A stretch of 64,000 nt of DNA from an uncultured Prevotella sp. (GCA_900548195.1 URJQ01000001.1:14088-78087), one strand, 5' to 3'. Counted from the stretch's first letter, positions 51,299 through 60,416 are shown. The notes: generated from the sequence alone by a model not told the origin. Numbers and translations are program-made.

Positions 51299-53155
51299 AT
51301 GAAAAAAACAAATAAAATAGGTATGATGATGGTAGCAGGCTGTATGCTTGCTGCCACCTCATGCTCTGATTTCAGCGACTATAACGCTATAGACGCATCA
51401 GCCCATCCTTCTGCCGACAAGACATTGTGGGAGAATATCAAGGCTAATGCTAATCTCAGCGACTTCGCCCAAGTGCTTGAGAAGGTGGGTTACGATAAGG
51501 TGCTCAACGAATCTCACACCTATACTGTATGGGCTCCAGTCAATGATTCATTTGACAAGGATTCGCTTCAGAGCCTTTCCGACTCAAAGATTATCAAGGA
51601 GTTTGTAAAGAATATGGTGGCAGACTATGCACATCAGGAGACAGATATCAATGATACTACCGTCTTCATGCTCAATGAGAAACTTCTGAAATTTCATGGA
51701 AAGAATACTTCCAACATGACTTTCGACGGACAGCCACTCATTGCCAACAGCGAACTTTCAGCCTACAACTATCCTTCCACCAACGGTATTCTCTATACCA
51801 TCAGCAATCCTTCTACCTTCCGTTACAATGGTTATGAGATAATCACTGACGCAAAGGATAAGGCAAGCAAGTTCTACGATATGGTGATGAAATACCAGAC
51901 CGTGACTCTCGACGAGAAAAACTCTGTAAAGGGCGAGATTGTCAATGGTCTCCAGGTGTATGATGACTCTGTTCTCATCGTGAGAAACTCATTGATTGAG
52001 AATACTCTCCGTTCCAAACTTACCAATGAAGATTCTCTCTACACTGTCCTTATCCCTAATGATGAGGCATGGGATGAGGCTTACAATCGCATTGCCAAGT
52101 ATTACAATTACATCTCAGAGATGAACTATCAGGACCTTGAAGACAAGGATTTTCCTTCTGTTAAAGGTGGAGGAAATTCTGCTGGTACTGCTTTCATGGC
52201 ATTAGGAGCTGGTAAGAAGTTAGTGAAATTATCATCTAAGCCATCAGATTCCGAGTTTGAAGACAATGCTTCTTACTGGACAGACTCTATTGCAAAGCGT
52301 AATATCACCAATAATCTCATCTATTCAGAGACCAACACCCGATATAACTATAAGTTGGCTGACGGTCAGAAGTTCGAGGAAGGCGACACTCTCTACACCA
52401 CTACTCGCCAAAAGCTCACCAATCTCCCGGAGCTCGACAAGGCGACAATGGAGACAAAGACTCTCAGTAATGGTCACGCCCGTATCATCAACGATATCCC
52501 ATTCAAGTCATGGGAGACTTACGCACCGGAAATCCGCACACGTAGGGTGGGTCGTTATCTTACATCAAATGGAAGTAAAGTGTCAAATGTTATTTATACT
52601 AACGTGTCAAAGGATATCTGTACCTTCGACAAACCTGATGAGACCTATCTCTATTACGTCCGTGTAAACGTGTCAGAAGGTAGTGCTTACGCTCCAGAAA
52701 TGGACTTTAAGCTCCCTGATGTGCTCTCCACTACATACGACATCTACGCAGTAGTAGTGCCAGGATGGATAGAAAATCAGGACGATCCTAATTATGAGAG
52801 AAAGCCTTACACTCTCCGTTTCGACATCAACTATACCAATGAGAAGAACGAAGAAGTGCGTGGACGATTCAATGGCGAAGGACTCGTCACTGAAGCAGCA
52901 AAAGTAGTCAAGGTGCCAGCTTTCATTTGTGGAGCTGAAAAGGTAGATACCATCAAGCTTGGTCGTGTCACTTTCCCAGTCTGCTATGCTGGTACAGAGG
53001 CTTATCCTAATATCAAGGCTTATTGCACTCTCACCAGTTTCGGCTCAGCAAACCGTAAGAAATACGATCAGCAGATACGTATTGCAAATATCATCATGAA
53101 GCCTATCGACCTCGTGGAATACGAAGAGAAACTCAAAGCAATAAAAGAAGACTAA
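51299..53155 (+). CDS. Fasciclin (FAS1) domain surface lipoprotein 3
   Basis: A 618-residue lipoprotein with lipobox ATSC (Cys22) then SDFSDY. Two FAS1 domains: about 45-180 (LSDFAQVLEKVGYDKVLN, YTVWAPVNDSFDKD, NGILYTISNPS) and about 185-400 (YTVLIPNDEAWDEAYNRIAK, NGHARIINDIPF). A third beta-rich domain (about 415-618) contains YYVRVNVSEGSAYAPEMDF. Its C-terminal domain differs from that of FAS1 protein 2, while their FAS1 parts are similar in order. The second susC starts 5 bp after its stop, the same spacing as in the first half of the locus. Confidence 0.8.
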   Translation: MKKTNKIGMMMVAGCMLAATSCSDFSDYNAIDASAHPSADKTLWENIKANANLSDFAQVLEKVGYDKVLNESHTYTVWAPVNDSFDKDSLQSLSDSKIIKEFVKNMVADYAHQETDINDTTVFMLNEKLLKFHGKNTSNMTFDGQPLIANSELSAYNYPSTNGILYTISNPSTFRYNGYEIITDAKDKASKFYDMVMKYQTVTLDEKNSVKGEIVNGLQVYDDSVLIVRNSLIENTLRSKLTNEDSLYTVLIPNDEAWDEAYNRIAKYYNYISEMNYQDLEDKDFPSVKGGGNSAGTAFMALGAGKKLVKLSSKPSDSEFEDNASYWTDSIAKRNITNNLIYSETNTRYNYKLADGQKFEEGDTLYTTTRQKLTNLPELDKATMETKTLSNGHARIINDIPFKSWETYAPEIRTRRVGRYLTSNGSKVSNVIYTNVSKDICTFDKPDETYLYYVRVNVSEGSAYAPEMDFKLPDVLSTTYDIYAVVVPGWIENQDDPNYERKPYTLRFDINYTNEKNEEVRGRFNGEGLVTEAAKVVKVPAFICGAEKVDTIKLGRVTFPVCYAGTEAYPNIKAYCTLTSFGSANRKKYDQQIRIANIIMKPIDLVEYEEKLKAIKED

Positions 53156-53160
53156 AGGAT

Positions 53161-56100
53161 ATGAAATATACATTTTTCGATATACTCCAGCAGCAGAGTC
53201 TCAGACTCTCTCTATGCTGCCTTGCAGTAGGTTTCTGCACATCCGCATTGGCACAGGACGTTACAGAAGATGACGGCTCTGCAGGCTTCAATGCTCCAAA
53301 GCGTGCTGCTGTCAAGGACAAGAATCATCTTATCTCCGTCTCAGGTGTCGTCTTCGACAATGCCACAAAGACCCCACTTGCAGGTGCTCGCATCCAGGTG
53401 CTCGGCAATGAGAGATATACAGCCATGTCAAATGCAGAGGGTAAGTTTACCATCAGTCTCCCTGACTTTGCCTCCGCGCTCTATGTCACCGCTCCTCGTC
53501 ACATGAGTCAGCAGGTAGGCATCAATGCAAATGACACCAAGCAGACCATCCGTATCTCAATGCTGAGCGACAAGTTCCGCACCATGTACGGCAATTTCAC
53601 CGACTATACAGCCAAGACTTCCACCTCAGTGAAGAGCGGAAATGTCATAGTAGATGAAGACATTCAGAATGTTCTCGGTGCTGATGTGCGTGCTATCACT
53701 CGCTCAGGCTCAGTAGATGGCGGTGCGGCAATGTTTATTCGTGGTCTCAATTCCCTCAATGCCAATGCTCAGCCACTCATCATCATCGACGGAGTGGAGA
53801 TGGATATGCAGCAGGAGCGCACCACCCTTCACGTAGGACGTTCCATGAATATGCTCGCAGGCTTGTCTCCAGAGGACATAGATAAGGTGACTGTGCTCAA
53901 GAATGCCACAGCCCTCTATGGCTCACGTGGTGCCAATGGTGTCATAATCATTGAGACAAAGCGTGGTCATTCTATGGCTACTCGCATTGATGCGAATATC
54001 TCTGCTGGCATTACTCTCAAGCCACGCCAGTTTAGTCTCATGAATGGAGACCAGTGGCGCACCTACGCTACTGAGATGCTCGGCACCATCTCTGACCTTC
54101 GTAAGCCAGAGATTCGCGACATTACATTCAATTTCCTCGATGATAATCCAGACCGTTATTATTATCCTATCTATCATAATAACACCGACTGGCAGGATGA
54201 AGTCTATCGCACAGCAATCACACAGAATTACAGCATCAATGTGCAGGGTGGTGACGACATAGGTATGTATAATCTCTCTGTAGGTTATCTCGATTCCAAG
54301 AGTCCGATAAAGGAGACCAGTTTCGACCGTCTGAATGTGCGTTTCAATACTGACATCAAGATTCTCTGGAACCTTGAGACCAAATTTGATATGTCGTTCT
54401 CACGTACTAACAACACTCTCTTCGACGATGGCTTTGCGTCCGACCTCGGCGCTTCCACCATTACGTCGCCTACAGCTCTCTCACTGATCAAGTCACCGCT
54501 CTGCACTCCTTATCAGTACAATAAGCATGTGGGTGGATTTACCTCTCTGCTCTCATCTTACGACGACCTGTTCGCCCCTCTCTCACAGGCAGTCTATGGT
54601 AATTCCTACGGTTACTCCCTTGCCAATCCTGTAGCTATCCTCCAGGTGGCAAACGGTGATAATAAGAATAAGGTGGAGAATACATTCTTCAATGTGCACA
54701 TCGCTCCTAAGTATATCTTCTCTGATCGCCTCTCAGTAACCACGGCATTCAGCTATTATCTCAACCGTAACTCTCAGCGTTACTATCGTCCTACCGAGGG
54801 CGTTCCTCCATTCGAGGTGGCAGGACTCGGCACTGTCTTCAACAAGACACAGTCACTCTTTGCCAAGGAGACCAACATATTGAGCGACACCCACGCAGAT
54901 TGGAACAATAAGTATGGAGCACATTCCATCAATGCTACGCTCGGTTTCCGCTATACTTTCTTCTCTTACGACGGCAGCGATGCCTCCACCGATTACAAGT
55001 CAGCGCAGAATGACAAAAACCCATTCCTCTCTGCAGACACCAATTCTGGCTTTCCTGGCATCGGTGGTGCCAACGATGTGTGGAAGAACATGCAGTGGTA
55101 TGCTAATGCCGACTATAATTATCAGAACCGTTACTTCGCCACTCTCTCCCTCCTTGCAGAGGCCAACAGCCGTTTCGGCCAGAATGCGTCAGGTGCGCTC
55201 AAGGCTTTCGGCACTAAGTGGGCTTTCTTCCCAAGCGTTCAGCTCGGATGGGTGCTCTCTAATGAGAATTGGTTCCCTAAGAGCAATGCCATCAATTACC
55301 TCCGCGTAAATGCAGGTTTTGATATTAGTGGCAATGATGGTATCGACAACTATGCCGCTCTGACTTCATTCAATACAGTACGTTTCAATGGCAATGCTAT
55401 CGGAGTGCAACTTACCAACATCGGTAATGACAAAATCAAGTGGGAGACCACAATGAAGTACAACGTCGGTTTCCAGGCTAATATGCTCAATAACCGCCTC
55501 GGTGTCAACTTCAATTACTTCATCCACAAGACCAAGGACCTCCTTACTCTCGTCAATTTCTCTACACCAATCTCTGGTATCAACACTTACTGGACTAATG
55601 GTGGCGAACTGGAGAACACTGGTTTTGAGACCACTATCACTGGCAAGCCAATCGCTACTCGCAATCTCAATCTTGAGATAGGAGCAAGCGTAGGTCACTA
55701 TAAGAATGAGGTGACAGCATTGCCAGAGCGCAGCTTCACTGACGGAGCAAAGCATTTCACTGATGGCACCTACATGAAGTCGGTCTATGGCGATAATAAT
55801 ATCATTATTTCCAAAGGCAATCCTGCAGGTCTCTTCTATGGTTATCAGACCCATGAATATGTCTTCGCTACCGATGCAGAGGCAGCAAAGGCAGGCAAGG
55901 ATGGCTATCTCTATATGCTCGACGAGTCAGGCAATAAGCAATACTTCAAGGCTGGCGACGTGCATTTCGTAGATCAGAATAATGATGGCGTGATAGATGA
56001 GAATGATAAGGTAGTAATCGGTGATCCAAATCCAGACATCTACGGTAATATCTTTGCTACTCTCAACTATAAGAACTTCACTCTCGACCTCGGCTTCAAT

Positions 56101-56529
56101 TACAGTCTCGGCAATGATGTTTACAATTATCAGCGCACCATCCTCAATTCCGGTGCTACATTCTACAATCAGCAGGTCAAGGAACTCAACCACTGGAGAT
56201 ACGAAGGACAGGTGACCACTCTCCCACGCCTCGCTTATGGCGACCCTAAGGGAAACAATCGTTTCTCCGACCGCTGGATAGAGGATGGCTCTTACCTCCG
56301 CCTGAAGAATGTACGCCTCACCTATCAGATCAATATTCCTGAGGCATGGCAGTCATGGCTCCAGGGACTCTCCGTATGGGGAGAAGCACAGAATGTCTTC
56401 ACCCTCACCAAATACACAGGCATCGACCCAGAGTTCAGCGCTGGCAACAGCGTCTTCTATCAGGGCATCGACTGTGGAAGCATCGCCCAGAGCCGTGCCT
56501 TCGTGCTTGGTGTGAAGATTAATTTGTAA
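53161..56529 (+). CDS. susC: SusC-like TonB-dependent transporter 2
   Basis: An 1122-residue outer-membrane transporter. The signal peptide (to about 31, SALAQ) is followed by an extra linker of about 25 residues, then the CarboxypepD-like domain (about 58-130, VSGVVFDNATKTPLAGARI), the plug (about 165-265: AAMFIRGLNSLNANAQPLIIIDGVEMD, VTVLKNATALYGSRGANG) and the barrel, ending ALGVKINL-like (LGVKINL). It has no STN domain. It differs strongly from SusC-1, especially in the plug N-terminus, so the pair is not a recent duplication. It probably imports a different fragment of the same glycan. Confidence 0.92.
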   Translation: MKYTFFDILQQQSLRLSLCCLAVGFCTSALAQDVTEDDGSAGFNAPKRAAVKDKNHLISVSGVVFDNATKTPLAGARIQVLGNERYTAMSNAEGKFTISLPDFASALYVTAPRHMSQQVGINANDTKQTIRISMLSDKFRTMYGNFTDYTAKTSTSVKSGNVIVDEDIQNVLGADVRAITRSGSVDGGAAMFIRGLNSLNANAQPLIIIDGVEMDMQQERTTLHVGRSMNMLAGLSPEDIDKVTVLKNATALYGSRGANGVIIIETKRGHSMATRIDANISAGITLKPRQFSLMNGDQWRTYATEMLGTISDLRKPEIRDITFNFLDDNPDRYYYPIYHNNTDWQDEVYRTAITQNYSINVQGGDDIGMYNLSVGYLDSKSPIKETSFDRLNVRFNTDIKILWNLETKFDMSFSRTNNTLFDDGFASDLGASTITSPTALSLIKSPLCTPYQYNKHVGGFTSLLSSYDDLFAPLSQAVYGNSYGYSLANPVAILQVANGDNKNKVENTFFNVHIAPKYIFSDRLSVTTAFSYYLNRNSQRYYRPTEGVPPFEVAGLGTVFNKTQSLFAKETNILSDTHADWNNKYGAHSINATLGFRYTFFSYDGSDASTDYKSAQNDKNPFLSADTNSGFPGIGGANDVWKNMQWYANADYNYQNRYFATLSLLAEANSRFGQNASGALKAFGTKWAFFPSVQLGWVLSNENWFPKSNAINYLRVNAGFDISGNDGIDNYAALTSFNTVRFNGNAIGVQLTNIGNDKIKWETTMKYNVGFQANMLNNRLGVNFNYFIHKTKDLLTLVNFSTPISGINTYWTNGGELENTGFETTITGKPIATRNLNLEIGASVGHYKNEVTALPERSFTDGAKHFTDGTYMKSVYGDNNIIISKGNPAGLFYGYQTHEYVFATDAEAAKAGKDGYLYMLDESGNKQYFKAGDVHFVDQNNDGVIDENDKVVIGDPNPDIYGNIFATLNYKNFTLDLGFNYSLGNDVYNYQRTILNSGATFYNQQVKELNHWRYEGQVTTLPRLAYGDPKGNNRFSDRWIEDGSYLRLKNVRLTYQINIPEAWQSWLQGLSVWGEAQNVFTLTKYTGIDPEFSAGNSVFYQGIDCGSIAQSRAFVLGVKINL

Positions 56530-56530
56530 G

Positions 56531-56657
56531 TTTGTTGTTTGGTTGTTTTGTTGTTTAGTGATTTTGTTGAATGTATAAACAAGGCAAACAACAAGACAAC
56601 AAGACAACAAAACAACCAACCAACAAGACAACAAGACAACAAAACAACAAAACAACA
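56531..56657. repeat. TTGTTTAG / AACAACCA inverted repeat, copy 3
   Basis: Left arm TTTGTTGTTTGGTTG (from 56531), core GAATGTATAAACAAGGCAAA shared with copy 1, right arm iterated AACAAGACAACA up to the susD start codon. It lies inside the operon between susC-2 and susD-2. It is open in the susD frame back to 56571, which makes a false N-terminal extension rich in Lys, Thr and Asn. Confidence 0.78.
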
Positions 56658-58658
56658 ATGAAAATAATATATACAGTAATAGCAGCGTTGGGACTCCTTT
56701 CTGCCACATCATGTCAGGATATGCTCAGTGTCGATAACGACAGCATGATCAAGGATCCATCGCTCAATCAGAAGACAGACTCTGTCTATTATGCCCTCGG
56801 CATCGCTCAGGCTATGCAGCAGGCTGCCGACCAGTATTTCTTCGTTGGAGAAATGCGAGGCGAACTCGTATCTCCTACCACCTATGCCAATACCAATCTC
56901 AAGCAGCTCGCAGACTATTCTGCATCCACTGCCAACGCTTACGACAGCGCCTACGTATATTATAAGGTGATAAACAACTGCAACTATTACCTTGCTCACC
57001 GTGACACTACGCTCTACACCGGAGCCACCAACGTCACCACCAATGAGTATGCTGCCGTGGCAGCATGGCGCGCATGGGCATATCTCCAGCTTTGTCGCAC
57101 CTACTGTGGCAATGCAAGCGAGGGAATACCTTTCTTCACAAAGCCTATCACGCAGATTTCCGAGATTCAGGAAGACAACTTCCCTAATAAGAATATCAAA
57201 GGCATAGTGGAAGAACTGGCTCCTGAACTGGAGAAATTCAGCGCAATGCACGTACAGGTGCCAAACTTCGGACGCGACACCTATGGCGTGGGCAAGACAA
57301 ACTGGGGACAGACCAAGAACATCAGTCCTTCATGTCTCTTCGTTCCGGTAGATGTAATCCTCGGCGAGATGTATCTGGAGGATGCGCAGTATCTCAATGC
57401 AGCGAAGAAATATGCCAAGTATCTGACGGAGAACAATGTCCCTCTGCAGAGGTTAGGCTCTTTCCGCTTCCCTGAAAACAGTATGTTTTTCAATGCGCCA
57501 GTGGATTTGGGATCGTACAATATGTTTGCATTGACTTACACCGGTGCGTTCAGCAACATGGCGAAGCCTACGGATGCCCTCTGCTATATCCCGATGGCAG
57601 TCAGCAAGACCCAGGGCAAGACCACCAATGTGCCTCTCGCTTTCGGTTATGATTACTATTCCACGGACGCATCTTCCAACTGCCCTCGTGTGGAGAATCC
57701 ACAGCTTGCGCCATCCAAGACATTCTACAGTCTGACTGATTCTGCCGTCTATTACTATTATCCGTTAGCTACAGACAAGAATGGCACAGCTCTCTCTTAT
57801 CCTATTGACGTAAGACAGTGGAAGTGTGGTGACGGACGCGCTTGCTATAGCGATGGTAGAGGCGATAACAGTATCCTCAATCGCGATGCGGCAGACACCA
57901 CAAAGGTGTATATCGGTAAGAACAAGACTGCCAACATCATCCTCTATCGTAACTCCACCATCTATCTCCACTTTGCCGAAGCAGTAAACCGTGCAGGCTA
58001 TCCTGACCTCGCTTTCGCAGTGCTCAAGAATGGTATCTCCGATTATCTCAAGGACCTCGTGATGCGTCCTGTGCTCCAGAAGACCGAAGCTGGTGACACT
58101 CTCTATGACGACAACGGCGAGCCAGTCTATAAGATTCCTGCCTACACATATCTCAAACAGGAGTCATACGATGCCCTTGAGGGCGACCTGCTCTTCCTCA
58201 ATGCAGAGAATGTCAGCAAGTTCCCTTGCGAGAATGTCTATGGCATCCATGCCCACGGAGCCTCTTCCTTCAACGGTGCCAATGTGGAGAACCTCGTTTC
58301 CGTCACAGGATCCAAGGCAAGTGCAGTAGGCTCACAGGCAAACCTCCACTATATGCCAGACGTGATAGTAGGCGAGAAGCTTGCCGAGCTTGCCAAACTG
58401 ATGAATATCGACGGCAAGGCTTCCGACCGCGAGTCTTACATCGACGCTATGGAAGACATCCTCTGCGATGAATACGCCAAGGAGTTCGCCTTCGAAGGTT
58501 GCCGTTTCTACGACCTTCAGCGCATGGCGCGCCATAAGAATGAGAGTGGCATCTACGGTGGAAACTACGGTTCACGCTGGTTTGCCAAGAAGCTTGAGGG
58601 CAACAACCCTGTCAAGTCACTCCTCGAACCTTCTAATTGGTATTTGAATTTTAAGTAA
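56658..58658 (+). CDS. susD: SusD-like outer-membrane lipoprotein 2
   Basis: A 666-residue lipoprotein from the ATG of MKIIYTVIAALGLLSATSC (Cys19 lipidated). The upstream in-frame ATG at 56571 only adds translated repeat and would bury the signal. The SusD fold is supported by AVAAWRAWAYLQLCRTYCG, LHFAEAVNRAGYPDLAFAVL and DEYAKEFAFEGCRFYDLQR near the C-terminus. It is the partner of SusC-2. The mRNA in front of the start codon is almost entirely A/C repeat, which could keep the ribosome site open. The gene ends 40 bp before an AT-rich palindrome terminator. Confidence 0.9.
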   Translation: MKIIYTVIAALGLLSATSCQDMLSVDNDSMIKDPSLNQKTDSVYYALGIAQAMQQAADQYFFVGEMRGELVSPTTYANTNLKQLADYSASTANAYDSAYVYYKVINNCNYYLAHRDTTLYTGATNVTTNEYAAVAAWRAWAYLQLCRTYCGNASEGIPFFTKPITQISEIQEDNFPNKNIKGIVEELAPELEKFSAMHVQVPNFGRDTYGVGKTNWGQTKNISPSCLFVPVDVILGEMYLEDAQYLNAAKKYAKYLTENNVPLQRLGSFRFPENSMFFNAPVDLGSYNMFALTYTGAFSNMAKPTDALCYIPMAVSKTQGKTTNVPLAFGYDYYSTDASSNCPRVENPQLAPSKTFYSLTDSAVYYYYPLATDKNGTALSYPIDVRQWKCGDGRACYSDGRGDNSILNRDAADTTKVYIGKNKTANIILYRNSTIYLHFAEAVNRAGYPDLAFAVLKNGISDYLKDLVMRPVLQKTEAGDTLYDDNGEPVYKIPAYTYLKQESYDALEGDLLFLNAENVSKFPCENVYGIHAHGASSFNGANVENLVSVTGSKASAVGSQANLHYMPDVIVGEKLAELAKLMNIDGKASDRESYIDAMEDILCDEYAKEFAFEGCRFYDLQRMARHKNESGIYGGNYGSRWFAKKLEGNNPVKSLLEPSNWYLNFK

Positions 58659-58698
58659 TAAATAGGTTGTCGGTTGTCGGTTGTCGGTTGTTGGTTGC

Positions 58699-58770
58699 GG
58701 AATAAAATATCAATAAATAAAAATAAACAAATATATTTTTCTTTGTTTTTTTATATTGATATTTTATTCC
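58699..58770. repeat. AT-rich palindrome, copy 4, flanked by GGTTGTC and AACAACA tracts
   Basis: A perfect 17-bp stem (58699-58715 with 58754-58770) with A-rich then T-rich arms follows susD-2. Iterated GGTTGTC (58663-58690) lies before it and AACAAAACAACAAAG after it, so a TTGTTTAG-type pair appears to enclose it. Likely terminator of the glycan operon. Confidence 0.78.
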
Positions 58771-58800
58771 TCAACAAAACAACAAAGCACCCCCAACCAA

Positions 58801-58989
58801 ATGAAAAAGAATATCAAATACGAAGAAGCCGTTGCTGAGCTTCAGGACATAGTCACCAAGATGGAAAATGGTTCGCTCGACATCGACAAGATGTGCGAAG
58901 AACTCAAAAAAGCACAGCAACTTATCGCCATCTGTAAGGACAAACTGACAAAGACAGAGGAGGAAATAGCAAAGATACTCGAAAAGTAA
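58801..58989 (+). CDS. xseB: Exodeoxyribonuclease VII small subunit
   Basis: A 62-residue helical protein: KKNIKYEEAVAELQDIVTKMENG, then LDIDKMCEELKKAQQLIAICKDKLTKTEEEI, the XseB pattern and usual length. It binds the large subunit XseA to form a single-strand-specific exonuclease. xseA is not next to it, though the two are often adjacent in related genomes; here the 28-kb glycan region lies upstream. The ATG at 58801 is chosen; an in-frame ATG at 58756 lies inside the palindrome. Confidence 0.85.
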   Translation: MKKNIKYEEAVAELQDIVTKMENGSLDIDKMCEELKKAQQLIAICKDKLTKTEEEIAKILEK

Positions 58990-59121
58990 GCTGGCGGACA
59001 AAACCATACTGATAATGACGATGTTCCGTCCATGGATGCTTGATGTGAATTAACTTTTCTGTCATTTTCACACTAAATAATTGCTATGTGCGATAATTTA
59101 TAAGAAAAAACGCCAGTTTTT

Positions 59122-59153
59122 CTTGCAGATTTCCATAATTCTTAGTACTTTTG
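59122..59153 (+). promoter_or_regulatory. Promoter of ilvE
   Basis: CTTG (59122-59125, in a T-rich context) and TACTTTTG (59146-59153) are 20 bp apart. The leader is about 33 nt. No attenuator-like leader peptide is visible. The rest of 58990-59121 shows nothing. Confidence 0.65.
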
Positions 59154-59192
59154 CACTAATTTTATGTTTTCAGGTTTTAATTCACTAACAAT

Positions 59193-60209
59193 ATGAAAGA
59201 TTTAGATTGGTCAAATATAGGCTTCGGATTTAGGCCTACAGATTACAATGTACGCTGTTATTATCGCGACGGGAAATGGGGCGAGATAGAAGTTTGCTCC
59301 GAGCAATACATCAATATGCACATGGCGGCAACTTGCCTGCATTACGGTCAGGAGGCTTTCGAGGGACTGAAGGCTTACCGCTGTCCGGACGGAAAGGTGC
59401 GCGTATTCCGTACTGATGAGAACGCAGCTCGCCTGCAATCCACATGCCGTGGCATCCTCATGCCAGAGGTGCCTACCGAGCTTTTCAATGCTATGGTAGA
59501 TAAGGTTGTCCGTCTGAATCAAGATTATATCCCACCTTACGAGAGCGGTGCCACGCTCTATGTGCGTCCGTTGCTCGTCGGCACGAGTGCGCAGGTAGGC
59601 GTTCATCCGTCTGAGGAATATCTCTTCCTCATCTTCGTCACGCCTGTGGGACCTTACTTCAAGGGTGGATTCTTCTCCAATCCTTACGTTATCGTGCGTG
59701 AATATGACCGCTCCGCACCTCTCGGCACAGGTATATATAAGGTGGGAGGCAACTATGCCGCTTCTCTCCTTGCCAACAAGAAGGCACACGACCTGGGCTA
59801 CGCATGCGAGTTTTACCTCGATGCAAAAGAGAAGAAATACATCGATGAGGCTGGCGCGGCTAATTTCTTCGGCATCAAAAACAATACTTACGTTACGCCG
59901 AAATCTACGTCCATCCTGCCTTCCATCACCAATAAGTCGCTCATGCAGCTCGCTGAAGACCTCGGACTGAAGGTGGAACGCCGACAGATACCTGAGGAAG
60001 AACTCAGCACTTTCGAGGAAGCTGGCGCTTGCGGCACTGCTGCCGTCATATCTCCTATCTCCAGAATTGACGATGTAGAGACAGGTAAGTCTTACGTCTT
60101 CGGAGATAAACCGGGACCTTGGTCGGAGAAACTCTTCACCAAACTACGCAATATCCAGTATGGCATCGAGCCTGATGTCCACCACTGGACTCGAGTAGTG
60201 ATAGATTAA
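59193..60209 (+). CDS. ilvE: Branched-chain-amino-acid aminotransferase
   Basis: A 338-residue fold-type IV PLP enzyme. The N-terminal GFGFRPTDYNV and HYGQEAFEGLKAYR, the PLP lysine Lys183 in GTGIYKVGGNYAAS, and the C-terminal CGTAAVISPIS fit the class II (eukaryote-like) BCAT branch. It performs the last step of valine, leucine and isoleucine synthesis with glutamate as donor. The length is normal. It is probably monocistronic: a promoter in front and a terminator (60331-60369) behind. Confidence 0.93.
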   Translation: MKDLDWSNIGFGFRPTDYNVRCYYRDGKWGEIEVCSEQYINMHMAATCLHYGQEAFEGLKAYRCPDGKVRVFRTDENAARLQSTCRGILMPEVPTELFNAMVDKVVRLNQDYIPPYESGATLYVRPLLVGTSAQVGVHPSEEYLFLIFVTPVGPYFKGGFFSNPYVIVREYDRSAPLGTGIYKVGGNYAASLLANKKAHDLGYACEFYLDAKEKKYIDEAGAANFFGIKNNTYVTPKSTSILPSITNKSLMQLAEDLGLKVERRQIPEEELSTFEEAGACGTAAVISPISRIDDVETGKSYVFGDKPGPWSEKLFTKLRNIQYGIEPDVHHWTRVVID

Positions 60210-60223
60210 AAGGGCATGAATCT

Positions 60224-60304
60224 GGTGACATAATTATTTTATATGACAAAGAAGACTGATTATTGCTGTCTGTTCATTATCAAAATAATATGGATCACCT
60301 GCCT
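60224..60304. repeat. MITE-like inverted repeat, copy 3
   Basis: GGTGACATAATTATTTTATA at the left end and CATTATCAAAATAATATGG plus ATCACCTGCCT at the right end are inverted copies with mismatches. It is the most diverged copy of the family at 9065-9173 and 18003-18069. Confidence 0.55.
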
Positions 60305-60330
60305 CAAAGCCCGATGATATATGGACCCGG

Positions 60331-60369
60331 ACCCCCTCTAATCTCTCAGAAATGGAGATTAGAGGGGGT
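60331..60369 (+). terminator. Intrinsic terminator between ilvE and trmB
   Basis: A perfect 15-bp stem (60331-60345 with 60355-60369), 9-nt loop, followed by TTGTGGGCCTTTTT. Confidence 0.82.
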
Positions 60370-60416
60370 TTGTGGGCCTTTTTACACAACCCCCCAAAAA
60401 CAATAACCTGAAAACT

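Noticed and set aside
43554..56529. The two SusCD pairs as a recent tandem duplication
   Set aside because: The two SusC proteins differ strongly in the N-terminal and plug regions and the SusD proteins share only family motifs, so any duplication would be old.
56571..56657. N-terminal extension of SusD-2
   Set aside because: The 29 added residues are a translation of the A/C repeat and would bury the lipoprotein signal; the ATG at 56658 gives a normal signal peptide.
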